Below, piece by piece: positions 13,401 through 26,974 of a DNA stretch of 64,000 bases; within the stretch, counting starts at the first letter, position 1; each line of letters opens with the position of its first letter. The stretch is from the NCBI GenBank assembly GCA_000727475.1, contig KL647308.1:186001-250000 (forward strand). The letters are read 5' to 3'. This DNA comes from Sarcocystis neurona (Eukaryota > Apicomplexa > Conoidasida > Eucoccidiorida > Sarcocystidae). A program made the position numbers and the translations under genes. A model generated the notes under the pieces. The model saw only the letters and a list, made by a program, of their open reading frames with translations, had not been told where the DNA came from and did not search any database.

Positions 13401-16400
13401 GTTCTCTTCTTCTCCTCTGCGTTCTCCATCAACGAGTCACACAGACATTTCTTCTTTTCTGCTACTTCCTCTCTTTCTCTGCGTCTCCGCTTCTCTCTTT
13501 TGTGTTGCGCTCTTCACTTACAGCGTCTTCAAGCGCAGGGTTGTCTTCGAGAACGATCGCGGCGTGGCGTCCCAGTCGGTCAAAGGACTTCGCAATCACC
13601 TCGCCCATTGCAGTGTTGCCGCTAGTAGCGACGGTAGCAATGTTCAGCAGATCGTCCATCCCCTTCACGGGCTTCGCGAGGCGTCGAACTTCTTCCATCA
13701 TTATTTTAGCGGCCTTCTGGATCCCCCGCTGAAGCGGAATGGGGTTGTGGCCCTTGTTAACATGGTCCACGCCCTGTGTACGTACGCCCCACCACCACGC
13801 AGGCGCAGAAAGGAGATAGGAGAGCCAGCGAGCAGGCAGCAGCACACGCGAAGAAGAGACGCGACTTAACAGCAGCTGCACGAGCAACAGAGAGGTGAAC
13901 CACCAACAGCGACCAGGGCAGAAGCAGCAGCAGCACGAAGACGAAAAAGAAGACGAAAAGAATCCCCAGGCAGCCAGACGCAGGAGGAGGAGGAGCGGCA
14001 GTAGCAAGAATGGTGGACAGCAGAACAGCATCGACACGACGCACAAGAGGACGAGCTGCAGGAGCAGCAGCAGTTACAGCAAGACAGCTGCAGGACGAGG
14101 TGGAGACGAGAGCAAATAGAGACTAAGGCAGTGGCGAAATCGCGACGCAGCAGGAGAGATGCACCGCAGCGCATCAGTAGCAGCAGCCGCAGGCACATCG
14201 GCTCTGTGACGGAAGATGAAGGAACAGCAACTGCAAGAGCACGGAAACGCGAGGTGCAGCAGCAGCACGAGGGACAGCCGCAGCAATACAAAATGACGAG
14301 AAATACGAGAAGGAGCAGCGGCAGCCGCGGCTTGAAGACAGGGGAAACAACGTAACGAAAAACGAAGCAGCAGCAACATCTGCTGCAGGGGGACATCAAC
14401 GACCCCTCCGCCGAGAAGGAAGGACAACACTACCGGTAGAGGGTGCTGCTGCTGCAGCAGAATCGGCCAGTGCTGTTGCTGTTGGTGGTCCGCACACGAG
14501 GAGGTTGGTGGTCCTCCTCGTGTGCGGACCCCGCAGATGAGAAGGCAATACGAGGCGAGAACGGGAAGAATGAGCTATTTATCCTCTCTGTACAGGCCCC
14601 TCATGTCTGTCTGCGGAATTCTTGTGACGTTCGGTATGTGGGCCCGAAAAAGCCGAGGTTTCTCTCTCTTTTTATCTTCTTCTCCATCTCTTCTTCCCCA
14701 CTCTCCATCCCCACGTGCTGACTTCTGCATGGGTGTCTTTAAAGCGTACGCAGGGCGCAGGTAATGCCCGCGGTGGGCGACTTCTGCATATTTTCCATTG
14801 CTCTTGTCCCGCACATCGCTCGTGCAGCAGTGAAGCGATGCGGGCACTGCACGAATCTGCGTCGACTACCACGTGCTCACACGTCTCCGGTGTACAGACA
14901 CCCCACTACGTAGGGCGTGAGACAGGAAGAGTCTGCGAAGCTTCAACGCCGCCCGTTTTTCTGCGTTCGTCTTCGCTGCCAAAGAAAAGTTTCCCTCTGG
15001 TAGTGTTGCCAGTGCAGACACAGAAATCCTATTCTGTCCGCATTCTCCTCCTCCACGGCTGCCGCGCGCGCCCCTCTCTCCCCACGCCCTTCGCCTGCTC
15101 GCCGTGCCCGCGCCCGCTCTTTCTGCGCCTATTTTTCCCGTCTTGTACTTCCCCTGCGCCGGCCAGCCCGCCATCAGGGCCCGGTCCACAGCAGCGTCGC
15201 CCTCTTTCTTCAATTCTCACCTGCCTCGCAATTTCAGCAGTGAGAATAGTAGTGGACGACGTGCCGTCCCCTGCCCACTCGTCAGACGTCGAAGCCACCT
15301 CCTGCACCAGCTTCGCTCCGGCGTTATGCGGTCGGTGCTTCAGTTCGATATTTCTCGCAATAGTCACGCCGTCGTTGACAATCATCGGCGGGCCGTACTC
15401 CCTCTCTAGCAAAATATTGCGGCCCCGGGGGCCCAGTGTCACCTAAAAGAAGAAACGAAGTCAGGAAAGTTCACCTATCGACTGCTGCTTGTCTATCTCT
15501 ACGTATGCGCATGACTGTACTACAATTGCAGTACCCACGAATGCCTACGTATGCGTATATGCGTGTATGCACGTATCCACATAAATATACACCTGCGGGC
15601 AATATGTGTATATCCGCACGTGTCTAGCTAGCAAACACACGTACCTATATGTGTGGACACACGTGGTGGTGGGCGGTGCTGTATTATATGTACATATACG
15701 CAGTTGCCATATATAGATATGCCCAGTGTAGGTAGAGAAAGTGTCACACGCTCCTATGCAAAAGGCTATATATGTATATTCGTCTGCAGACGTTCCACTT
15801 GTAGAGACGTCCACTCGAAACGCGTGCATATATGCAGAGACATGTGCCCGTAGGAGTGCGGCATATATGTGTGAATACCAGCGTGAATTAGTCGATGATA
15901 CCTGCCGTATGCGTCTGTGCCCACACACAGACACACACATAGATGCACGGTGTGTTAACGCGTGTAGCTCCATCTGTACGTGTGTATTTTTCCATACACA
16001 CATATATACATGTGTGTTTGCATGCAACTATATATATGTATATACATAGATGTATTGGCAGACTTAAAAACATGTTGGCTTTACGATCCTGGCCACCTAG
16101 GACGGGGCAGCAAGCACGAGGTCACATCTTTGCATAGGAGGATACATGCAGAAATACACGGCATACACATTTGCTGCGGCAGGCGGGCACGCGTACAGTC
16201 ACAGGCGCGCACCTTAAAATACTTGTGTTAATATATACACGTACATATCTACGCGTGGCGTGTGGAAACACACGCACACACACACTAGAATATGCACCTC
16301 AGACACGTACATACGTGGACTTGTGTACACACGCATAGACAAGCCAGCAGGTGTCCCTAGGACCTACATATAGATATATATATATACAAATGTATGCATG

Positions 16401-19400
16401 TGTGTATATATATAGATGCACTTAATATATACGCATGCATGCATTTGTTTGCCTGTGAGAATGTGTATGCGCAGAGGTCTACGGACGCAAGTGTAGGTTT
16501 GTGCAGGAGGAAGGAACGGGCCTTGTCGCTACTGCACCGGTAGAATTTCTCAGCTACCCCATCCGGTATAAATATATACGCATGATATATTTATATATAT
16601 GTATGGCGACTTCCACGTATTAGGATAGAGCTAGAGCAGCACACAAACAAAGGAAGTCTCTACGTAGAGGCAACTTATATATATGGCCACTTGTCTGCTT
16701 CCCCCTGCACCAGCGTGGAGGTAGAGCAGCAGACATGCAAAGCAAGTTCCTGCGTGGAGATGATTCATATATATATATATATATATGGCCACTTGTGTTG
16801 CTGTGTACGTACATACGAAGGACGCTTTCACGTAGGACTTTCCTGCCGATACTTATAAATCGACTGGTGTTACATGTGCGTGATCAGTATACAAGTTCGC
16901 ATACGCAAGTATTACATGTACGCACATGTGTGTAGCCGTATATATACGTTGATTGCGACAGATTCACACAGAAACAGAGAGCCGAAAAGTGCAGCGACAC
17001 ACACGCGTTGCCACAAATGTATATATATACATATAGAGAGGTAGACACAAGTATACGTGGGGTGAACGGATACAGGCGAAGGTACTACATATACACATCT
17101 AGAGAGAGGTAGGTTTAAATGTAGGTGAGATACATGCATATAGGCGAAGGTATTACATATACGCATCTAGAGAGGTAGACATGACTACACACGAAATAGA
17201 CGCATATAGGCGAAGGTATACACACACAGACTCGTGTGTGTATACGTGTGTAGCGATGCAGATGTACACACAAACATTGAACTGGGAAGTTGCAACGGCG
17301 CGTAGGCATTGCTGTACATACATATACACGGAGGGAGAGGTAAAGATAAAAGTACGTGAGAGATACGCATATACGCGAAGGGATCCCATGTCTAGATCTA
17401 TAGAGGTAGATATAGATATACGTGAAGTACGTGCGTACACACGTTCGCCTATACGTGCCTGTTGTCGGGTGACATCAAAAGCCACGTCCACTTTTTGTAG
17501 AGACGCCGAACTGCCGGCGGACGTCACTTTGGGGGGAAGAGAAACGCGCAGGGGCTCGAGGGGAAAAGGGTCGAAAAACCGAAAAGACGGACATGAAAGA
17601 ACTGCGGGTACGTACGGCAACGAAGAAGAGAGGAGAACTTACCCGCACGGCTTCCGCGACTTTTTCAATTCCTTCAAGAAGTTGGTTTCTGCATTCGTCT
17701 GCCAAAATCAAGCGCTTCCACCTGCGGGCCTGTACACACACATACGCATACACAGGGCAAGAAGTTCTTCGTGTCCACAAGAGGCAAAAACTCATCTGCG
17801 GGGAAGCGAGGAGAACCTGTCCAGACTCGTAAAACATATGCTGCCCGCGCCCAGCAAGGACGCAGACTTGCAGAAGCCCACCCGTGGGAAAACGTAGTCC
17901 CCTACGTGTGTGGGCAGGCGTGACAAAAACGTTGTCCCTACGCGTCTGCATGCGGCGCACGCACGGCGTCTACAAAATCTACCGAGTTACGCGCAAACTG
18001 CGCTGTGCTCGCGCAGGGGGAAACGAAAAGAAAAAGAAGCACAAATATACGCCACACGCATGCATATGGCTGTAGATGTGGACGCAGGACTGGGCGTCTT
18101 CAAGTATGTACAGACGTATTAACCCTGCAGTACATCCATATATATATAATGATGTGGTGCATATTCGCGCACCTAGAAACAGCCATGTAGATATGCGCCC
18201 ACGTGTGTGTATATGAATTAACTGCATGCGGATAATACGGGGGCACACCCACGCACATTGACACTGAGGTGTACGCACACCGCATTGCATGTTGGCCAAG
18301 GCCGGTGGACTCGAACTTCCACCGAGGTGATGTCTGTGCGAGTCACGCAGGTGCATTACATGCTCTCAACATCCTTCATTTCCACCGCTGTCTATATATT
18401 GACACACACACACACACACATACACCGAGTCGGTATGGCATAATATATGGCGGGTTCATATGTTGACACACATACACACATATATAGTGGTATAGAGAGA
18501 TATGCGCCGGGTCCACTGGCGTGCCTATTCAGAGAGCCACGAAAACACATATGTTTAGATTTGTATGGATCCACCATACACGCATGTATATTCGAAGTGC
18601 GGAACAGACAGGGGCCGAACACACAGGCAGAGAATATATACGGATGTATGAATGTAGGGCAGCCGGCCACATATAGTTATACATATACATGTGTGCGTAT
18701 ATATACTTACGGAGTTACACGTCATGTCTACAGAAGCCGTGAGTAGTAGCTGGCAGCTGCGTTCAAAGGCATGTACGGAAGAAGACGTAAACGTGTACAG
18801 CAGAGGAAGTACAGAAGGATATATCTACATGTACGGCATGCACGGGCACACGTATATCTCTCGATGTATGTAGAACCACAGACGTACACACACGTATTAT
18901 AAATAGGTTTGTGCGTGCGTGTATACGTAGATCTGCGAAAGCGGAGAAACACAGGAGAAAGACAAAAAAAGATCCACACTTATTCATATGTTCGTAGACA
19001 TACACGTGAATGTAGACGGAGAAAACCTGGACGTAGACATTCGTATACATACGTTTGGTCCACACAGATACGTGTAGAGGTGTATGTAGAGAAGTTCATA
19101 AAAAAGGTGATCCATAGACACACATACACATAGACACGCATACATGCATGCGTTTACGTATATGTGTGTAAACAGAATTGTGGACGTGCACAGACGTATA
19201 CCTATGTTTGTACTTTATACACATACACACGTACATACACGTATATGCGCGTGCATATACGTATACCTATGTTCGTAATGCATAGACATACGTATATATA
19301 GACGTATATGCGCGTACATGCGCGTACACATACGTATCCCTATGTTTGTTTATACATACATACGTGCATATACGTATATGCGCATACACACAGACTCTCA

Positions 19401-20388
19401 CGCATATATAATATACGAAGAGGCTGATGCTCGTATGCATAGGCGCATATACACGCGTCTCCATACGAATATGTGCAAAACAGGCAACCACACAGAAGCA
19501 GTCACGCATCTCCACATACGTGTATATATATATATGTTTGAATTTACACACATATGCACATGAGAATGAATTTACATATATATATATATATGTATGCACA
19601 AGTATGAATCTACGTGTGTGTACATGGAAATGAATGTACATCTACGCGTCTATATACACGTATTAATCTACACGTATGCACACAAGAAAGAATATACATA
19701 CGCAAATACATATATGTATACGTGTGAATCTGCATATATGTTCATAAGAATGAGTTTACATATACATACACCAATACGTACACATGTACGAAGCTACGTA
19801 TATGTACACACCAATTCACATGTACATATGTGTACAAGTGTGGACTATCTATATGTACGTAACAGTGAATCTACACACACTCATGCATATATATATATAT
19901 ATTGGAAACCACGTGTATATTCCTACATCAGTCCACATACGCAGACATTTCGATACATATATACGTACGGTACGTACGTGTACACATATATGTGCCAAGT
20001 GTGAATCTACCCATACATATAAACATGAATTTACATATATGTGCTCGTAAAAATGAATTTGCATGTACACACAAATATGCGTATGAATCTCCATAGATGT
20101 GTAGAATAATGAATACACATATACATATACGTATCTATAGGTATTCGTGCATGAAAGTGCCTCCTACGTATGTGGATTGACCTACGGATAGACACATGCA
20201 TAAACAGATATATATATGTATGTACGTGTTTGCATGGGTGCCTATACTCGAAAAAATACAGGCGCGTATACATACCCACCGGTGTGTGTGAACCCGTGCG
20301 TATTTGTGTACATAGACGCGGATACAATACTTGTGCACCTGTGTATGCACGTATGTATACGGATGCTCTTGTATATATACGTACATAT

Positions 20389-20430
<42 letters not shown>

Positions 20431-23400
20431 ACATATGTATACGTAGTCGAGCGCACACACATACCCACGTGCGCACATATTTATCAACACATACATATAT
20501 ATCTACGTCTAGTAACGCGCACAACATGTAATTCCATATATATATATATATATATGTGTACATAAGAATGCTCGTGTGTATATATATAAATAGATAAATA
20601 CTCATGTACACACACGCATGTCTGCACAAGTTTATCCACACACATATATATTTACGTTGAGAGACCCGCACAACATATAATTTCATATACGTACACAAAT
20701 GCTCTGGTGTACACATGAATATATATATATATATGTAGATCGATGGTCATGCGGATACAGTCACCTAGGAACAGCTCTATTCACACACATATATAGTCAC
20801 GTCGGATATGAGCAGACTACATACATTCATATACGAGTGTGTCTACAGCAGTGCACAGACAGGCCGCACACACCCCTCCCCTCCCTTTATTTGGTTTTTC
20901 TCCTATAGAGAGGAAAGGGCGGGAACATGTAAAGATTACAGGCACACAGACACAGGGGTATGGCACTTGAAATGTTATATAAAGGCACGTGGAATACTGC
21001 TGGTGTCCAGCGGTGTGTATACAGGCATATAGACGTCTACCGAGACGAAGGCAGGCAGACATATACACACAGACTCGCATGTGCCCCCAGGTCCTGCGGG
21101 GAGAGTACGTAAAAAGTAATCTGCCCACTTCTTCATACATACAGATACACACACGTGCGTATTACTTATATGCACACACACACACACAGACATGCATATT
21201 TAAATAAATACGCACTGAGAGAATCACCACCGTCCTGGTGCATGTGTATATGTAGGTAGTCTGTGTATACGTATGGATTTACGCACAGGAACATAGGAAC
21301 ACCACGCACGTACATACATATATATGTATATGTTATATGTGTGTGTGTACGTGTGGACATACGTATAGAAAAACATAGAGCAACATACCTACACATATAT
21401 GCACATGTGTACGTGCCAACGTGTACGTAGACATGTGGCTTCGTACATATGTATGTACACATACCTGCGAAGGTGCATACATGCTTTTGTTTGTTTCGGT
21501 GTAGCCTTCCACGCATAGACACACATATTCAAATATTCACTCCTATGTGTATATACAAGCTGCGTTGAATAAGGGCACAGAGGCTCTCACGTACATGCGT
21601 ACGTACCTTTATAATATTACCTTCCTGGGCTTCCATATATATACCCCTCTGTGTGAGGACGAGCGACACTTACATACATGGCCACGCGAGCTGAGAGGAA
21701 GAGATGGTGAGATTTTACTGCGTCCACGTGCATGGGCTGAACCCATCGCCTATATATATCTGTACCCGTATACGATCTACCATATACGTCATTAAATATA
21801 AATGTATGCAAGCCTGAACACAAAGACGTATCTACGTGCACCTTTACATATATAGGATATACGGCCAACTGCAGCAGCACACATATGAATATATACGTAT
21901 ATGGAGAAGTGAATATTTCAGCTTATATACCAGTACTGACTAGAGACGCTCATGTATACACACGTGTGGACGTGTGTACATTCCTCCACGTATACGCGTA
22001 TACTCACGCATACGTGTATATGCCTACAGCGTGCTGTACAGATGAAGGTAAGCATATACATATATGTGTACACAGGAGTGAAAGCTTTGTACATACATAC
22101 ATACGTATGTGTGGATAGATAGATATACTTTCGAGGGTGTACACAAGTGAACTGGGCAGAGAGAAGACACGTGTACCAACAAACGAGCAACAGCAATATT
22201 CTTACTTGTGTGGCATTTCTCAGCATACGGTCGCACATGAAAAGTAGTTTTATAGTGGAACAGGTGATTTGTTAGTGTTTACGTCATCACGAGTTATCCG
22301 TCTTCTTGTCCCCCCCCCCCTACGTAGTCGACCGCATCTTTTTGTATACGTCATAGCAATGTACTACGTACGTATAAGTACGTGGTGGAGCCTAGTTACG
22401 TGTGTACGCACACCTGCATGCATTTACATACAGGAACATACACGTCCATATTTGTGTGTATAAAGAGAGACGATTGAGGAGTCGTTCATGTCTCTACATA
22501 CGTAAAAGCAATATACGTACACTACAATAGTGGACCCCAGTCACATGTGGATGTATTCTCCAATATATATATGTAGGGACATATACACATATATGGTGGG
22601 ATAGAGAGACGGACTATTGAGACGCCCACTTTTACAGGCACGAGCAGAGATACGCGCGCTTTTGTACGTATGCGGACGATCTGGTTTGTAACAGATAGAG
22701 ACGTGGAGGTATATCATCCACAACAATATATATACGCGCACGACTACGAATACACAGGAATCGCCTATATATGCATAGACGCGTGTGGACAGAGGTAGAG
22801 AAACCTGTCCCTACACACACTGTATGCACATAGATATAATTTATATATATATGTATGTATCTGTATATGCACACCTACCATCTGCACATGCAGACCTGTA
22901 TATATAGATGTATATTTTGATGTGGATATACATGTACGTATATATATACACATATACGTACCTCTATCTCTCTATATATGTACATACAAGTATAATAATA
23001 GTGTATGTATGTGTCACAGGTACACAAAGGTGTGTGTGCTGGCCTATTAGAGAAGTCTGCACATGGACAGTTGTAGACACGAGACCGGGTCCTGGCCGTG
23101 AGGATGTGTAGACAGAGGCACGTAGACGTCGTGTGTCTACGTACACTCGACTGCGTCCTCCACGCCAGAGAAGAAGAGCCTCAGTAAGACAAGTACGTCA
23201 GATTCGCACTTGTGATTTCTTCTTGTATTCGCGTGAAGACCCTCATGCAAACATATATGTGTGTGTGTGTACTTGTGTCTTTTACTTCGTCTTCTGCAGT
23301 GGTGAGGGAACGTCTCTACTGTGAAAAAAATATATGGAAACATCTCTTGGCGTTGCAGCTTCTCTCTCCGCTTTGTCCTTGCAGGTGCGCACACGTGGAA

Positions 23401-24207
23401 ATGTACGTAGACGTGCGCGTGGAAATGTTCTCCTCCCGGACGCACTCTGCTACGGAAAAGGTTTCACCGTCAACGACTTTGCAACAATCGGACACGCAAA
23501 TTATACATGTAAATCTATATATAGAGGCGGAGCAGCAAATTCATACGACGACGAGCCCAATACGCGTACACAGGTGTGCAGAAGTGGGGAAGATATTCGT
23601 ACGAGGCGTCTTCTTGATGCTTCTTTACACTCCGCTGCTGGGCAGCGCGCCCAGAATCGTACACACAGGCACACAGACGTGGAAGCATATGCACATGTTG
23701 TACGTGGGCCTGTTTTACCATAAGCGGTCCCGTTCCTGAGGAAGAATATCTGCTGCTGTTCATTCCCTCTCTTCCGATCATTTGTCTCGTCTCCGTAAAA
23801 GGCGTGGGACGGAAGGCGGCGCCGTGGCGACGGCCGCTGCTTCTGCTGTCGAATCCTGCGGCCGCAGCTGCTGTTGGCGCTGCTGTTGCAGCGGCGCGGA
23901 GAGAGAACGAAGAAGGAGCAGCGTCAAAGCAGTGCGAGGAGGACGAAGAAGAACACGAAGAAGAGGAAAAGGGGGAAGGACTGAGAAACGCAGTCTGCTG
24001 CGCTTCTATTCGGAAGGCTGCTGCACCGCGCGGGACACTGCTGCTACCCCAGAGTAAGGGCGGCAGCAGCAGCAGCTGTGTCAGCAGCGGAGAAGGAAAG
24101 AGCCATCTCTTTCTCTGCTTAGCCGCTGCTGTTGCTGTCGGTTCTTTTGCTGTTGCTGCTGCGGTTGCTTCTTCTTGCGGCGTCGGGGACCGCCTCGCGT
24201 GTGCCAT
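4492..24207 (-). CDS. CPN60: Apicoplast chaperonin Cpn60 (GroEL/HSP60 family), ten exons
   Basis: Exons: 24207-23719, 17729-17643, 15442-15221, 13773-13522, 11851-11591, 9619-9405, 7548-7443, 6649-6415, 5241-5146 and 4739-4492 (stop TGA). All phases agree, giving about 736 residues; exons 2-10 alone give 573, close to GroEL. The product folds imported proteins with ATP in an organelle. Visible signatures are LGPRGRN, the ATP-site GDGTSS (about 250-255, Asp251 matching GroEL Asp87), [11 protein letters not shown], Asp562 in the [11 protein letters not shown] helix, VPGGG (576-580) and GVIDPAKV. The IVNDGVTIA segment is the plastid form rather than the mitochondrial ITKDGVTVA. Exon 1 has a good Kozak ATG, a hydrophobic core (about 35-53), then a Ser/Ala-rich, mildly basic stretch: a signal-plus-transit leader. 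Its donor GTAAAA is also used by exon 5. Exons 2-10 are near certain; the exon 1 join is inferred and an extra small exon is possible. Confidence 0.93.
7560..11540. repeat. TG/TA microsatellite-rich intron sequence of Cpn60
   Basis: Dense runs of CA, TA and ACGTA-type steps fill Cpn60 introns 5 and 6, broken by exon 6 (9619-9405). Examples on the plus strand are the CA run near 7918-7942, TA runs near 8626-8646 and 10738-10750, and long CACATAC stretches. Nearly all of it alternates purine and pyrimidine. Open frames here (for example 10296-10970 on the minus strand) are Tyr/Ile/Val/Cys-rich translations of repeats, not genes. Confidence 0.85.
13800..14480. repeat. CAG/CTG trinucleotide-rich block in Cpn60 intron 3
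   Basis: The plus strand is rich in CAG, GCAGCAG and interspersed AGGAGGAGGAG, so the transcribed-sense (minus) strand reads CTG/CTC. The block is imperfect and interrupted. It lies between exon 3 (ends 15221) and exon 4 (starts 13773). Translations in either direction are homopolymer-like (Ser/Leu/Cys or Gln/Arg) and are not taken as genes. Confidence 0.8.
14487..14530. repeat. Perfect 18-bp inverted repeat (hairpin) with 8-nt loop
   Basis: Positions 14487-14504 are the exact reverse complement of 14513-14530, with an 8-base loop at 14505-14512. The arms are GC-rich. It sits inside Cpn60 intron 3, so the nascent transcript could form a strong stem-loop. It does not look like a bacterial terminator, and no mobile-element end is visible around it. 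Confidence 0.9.
15545..17460. repeat. Microsatellites and short tandem repeats in Cpn60 intron 2
   Basis: TA/CA-rich sequence holding two small tandem arrays. At about 16600-16800 a roughly 100-bp unit recurs, marked by TATATGGCCACTTG and AGAGCAGCA. At about 17025-17220 a unit of about 65 bp recurs three to four times, marked by AGGCGAAGGTA and CTAGAGAGGTAG. The copies are diverged. No coding function is suggested. Confidence 0.75.
18080..23080. repeat. 5-kb low-complexity block in Cpn60 intron 1
   Basis: This is almost pure alternating purine-pyrimidine sequence made of TA, CA, TG and ACGTA steps. It includes a long uninterrupted TA run near 20392-20426 and a diverged minisatellite at about 19540-20110, where GAATNTACATATAT-like units recur every 60-65 bp. 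A run of ten C lies near 22311-22320. No exon of any gene is recognisable. Confidence 0.8.
23719..24207 (-). CDS. CPN60: Candidate first exon of Cpn60: bipartite apicoplast leader
   Basis: This 163-codon exon begins at ATG 24207 with A at -3 and G at +4. After about 33 mostly polar residues comes a hydrophobic segment rich in Leu and Pro (about 35-53, including LLLLPPLLW), then a Ser-, Ala- and Phe-rich, acid-poor region to about residue 140. Apicoplast proteins are delivered through the secretory route by a signal sequence followed by a transit peptide, and this matches. It ends in phase 0 at donor GTAAAA, and exon 2 starts in phase 0 at 17729, so the join keeps frame across a 5,989-bp intron. 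The distance and the weak donor make this the least certain part of the gene. Confidence 0.6.
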
Positions 24208-24569
24208 CTTGTAGGGACGAGAGACAGAGAAAACAGCGATCGCGGCGTGGCGGCAGTAGTGGTACGGGAAAGGCGGCAGGAAACCACGTGTGTGTGTGCG
24301 GTCTTTGCAGGCAAAAACAAAGGCAGAAAAAATGTGGAGGACGAGCGTGTGCTATGCAGAAATTGAAAAGGAAAGCAAAACGAGACCATATACGCAGCTG
24401 AGCAACAACACCCCACACGCGCGAGCAGCCCTTCTCCTCGCAAGCCGCTGCTGCGGCAGCCTCTGCCCGTCCCCCTTTCGTGTGCACTCTGCCCTGCTGC
24501 TGCTCTGCTCTGATCGCCTCCAGCTGTCACGCTGACGACGCATGATGTGCCTTCACTGAGTTGCTGCAA

Positions 24570-25320
24570 ATCGCCACTGCCGCTGCTCCACCGCTGCTGC
24601 AGCGGGCTGCCGTAGTGCTGTTGCTGTGGCTGCGCTGCTGCTGCTGCTGCGCTACTGTGCCGCTGCTACTGCTGCTGTTGCTCCACAGCTGCTGTACTGC
24701 TGCTGCTCCTGTTGCGGTTGTGGTACGCTAGTTGCACGATACTGCAGCCGGCGTCGTCCTGCTGCAGTGACTGCCACAGTTGAGGTGCTGCTGCTGCTTC
24801 GCTGTTGCGTGTCCTGCTGCTGCTCTGCTGCTCCTGCTCTGCTACTGCTGCCGCTGCCGTTCTGCTGCTGTGGTGTGCTGTTGTGGCTGGTGCAGGACTT
24901 GCTGCTGCCGTACCGATGCTGCTCGTGCGCTGCTCGTGCGAGTGCCGGTGGGGACACCTGCTGCGGGCTGTCGCTGTCCCACCGTTCTCGTTCGGCTACG
25001 GCTGCTCTGCTGCTGTGCTGCTGCGCTGCTCTTGCAATGTAGGCTCGTTCCTCTACTGCCAACAACAGGCGCGAGCGGGAAGCCCCAGGCGTATACTTCT
25101 ACTTCGATGGTCGCGTTCGTAACGCCGCTGCGGATTCTGCTGCCGGTATTGCTCTTCTTCTGCCGTTGCAGCTGATGTTGTTGTCGTGCTGGTGGTGGTA
25201 TTCGTCTCACCCGTTGCACGTGGTTGGCTCGCGCGGGCTTCCCTTGCTGCTGCTGGGGGTATTCTTCTCGCTTCACGAAATAGTCCCCGGCTCTACCGCG
25301 TTGCTGCTGCATGCGATGAG
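24570..25320. repeat. CTG/GCT-rich block
   Basis: The plus strand carries dense, imperfect GCTGCTGCT and TGCTGTTGC repeats for about 750 bp. Frames across it translate as Leu-, Cys- or Ala-rich homopolymers and, on the other strand, Gln/Ser-rich peptides. I regard these as repeat artefacts because no start, splice signal or domain supports them. Similar trinucleotide density is known from coccidian genomes. Confidence 0.8.
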
Positions 25321-26974
25321 GACGCACATCCCCAGCTCTCTACGTGTACATATATACACACGTATGTGTATGTCTACATGCTCTACACTGATAGGTGTGT
25401 GTCACGCGTCGTGTTCGTGCCGTGTATGTAATTATGTGTCTCCAAGCCACCCCACATGTGTTCTATCTTTTCTTAAATTTAACTTTTTCCATACCATCTC
25501 GCCTTCACTCCGAGGAAAGCTGCCACACGCATGTAGATCAGCTCCATAGTACCTGATGATGGCCATTCCGCGTGTATATACGCCAAGCTTACATTGGAAT
25601 AGTCGCGAGTGACTTTCCGTATTGTTGCGTCAAATTTATGTTGTTTAATGCTTCAGCAGTATCCGTTTCCTCCTCCGTATTACCTTGCTGTATAAGTGAA
25701 AAAACTTCCACATCTGGCGTGTTACCGGTGCCGCATGCGGCCAATACCACTTCCGCAGGTGAAAACACAGGCGCGGACGGAAATTTCCCCGTTTTCCGTC
25801 CTTCTGCACCCGTTTCTCTCTAAAGTTCAGTACCGCTCTCCTTTTATTTTTTCTTTCACCGTCCAGTTTCTGTAGAGCGACGTTTCTCCTCCCCTTCCAC
25901 CATATACCTACCCCTCCTCCACTCTCCCCTCCGTTTTAGTTCTCCCATTCTCGTTTCTTTCGTCTTCCTCGCATCTTCTGCTCCCTTTTTATCGCCTTAT
26001 CTTCCCTTTCCACCTGCTCCGTGCGGTTCACTTCCCTGGTTCCATTTCTCTTCTTTTCCTCCTCTGAGTTCCCTGTCCGTCCGCCGCGGTTGAGAAAACG
26101 CTGGACAAATAGTTTCGCCTTGTGGACAGCTCCGCAGAAGACAAACACAAACTTTTCTCTGTACAACGCCCTCACAAACAGAAAACTAGTCACTCCTCCC
26201 GCTCTCAAAGACCCAAGCGTCTCTAACCAAATGAAACCCCCATTTCCCTTGCACAAAGAAAAATTTCCCGGGCATCGTTCTGCGAACACAAGCAAGATAT
26301 GGTCTAGTTCTTCTGTTTTGGGGCGGAAGGTTCTGTTCCTTTACAGTCACTTCTGCGAATAGCGGGACAAGTTATTTCTTCCTGCGTCTCCCCGTCCGAA
26401 CGCCGGCGGCGACACTCCTTTTAAGGGGCAGCAGACACGTCGTGAGAAGTCTTCTTTCGAGCAGGAGAGAAAGCGCCGTTGTTTTTCTTGTGTCCACGAC
26501 TTCTCCACGCACCTATACAGAAGAAGAACTTCCTCTTATTCTCCCCCCGACGAGCCTCGTCTTGCCTTTGACTCGGCGCCCGTTTCTTTGGCGTCGCTCC
26601 TTCCTAGCGCTGCCCAGTCACGTGTGCGGGAACAAAGACGACGAGGGTGTGTACAGAAATCAATTTTTCACGTAGTTTCCTCATACGTGGATGAAGAAAA
26701 GGTGGAAAGCTTTTCTAGTCGATTGACGAGCGGACAAAGTACTCTCGCGGTAACAGGAGCAGTTCACTTTTAGTGATACGAAAACAAGGATCCTGCAACA
26801 GCAGCGGCTCTCTTATTTCTGTGTTTTCTTTCTAACCTTCCATTCGTTGAAGTCAGTTCATGTAGGAACCCCACCGGTATTCCCTGCACACGGCACAGCG
26901 GCCGCCCTCTCTTCGTGACTCTTCGTCCGCGTGCTTTTCTGCTGCCTCGGCTCTAAGAAGCGTCTTCACTGGCA

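Noticed and set aside
18080..23080. Repeat arrays checked as possible CRISPR
   Set aside because: Units are TA/CA low-complexity with variable lengths and no unique spacers, and the genome is eukaryotic.
24626..25327. Long frames on both strands (Leu/Cys-rich and Gln/Ser-rich)
   Set aside because: They are the two sides of a CTG/CAG repeat block with no flanking coding signal.
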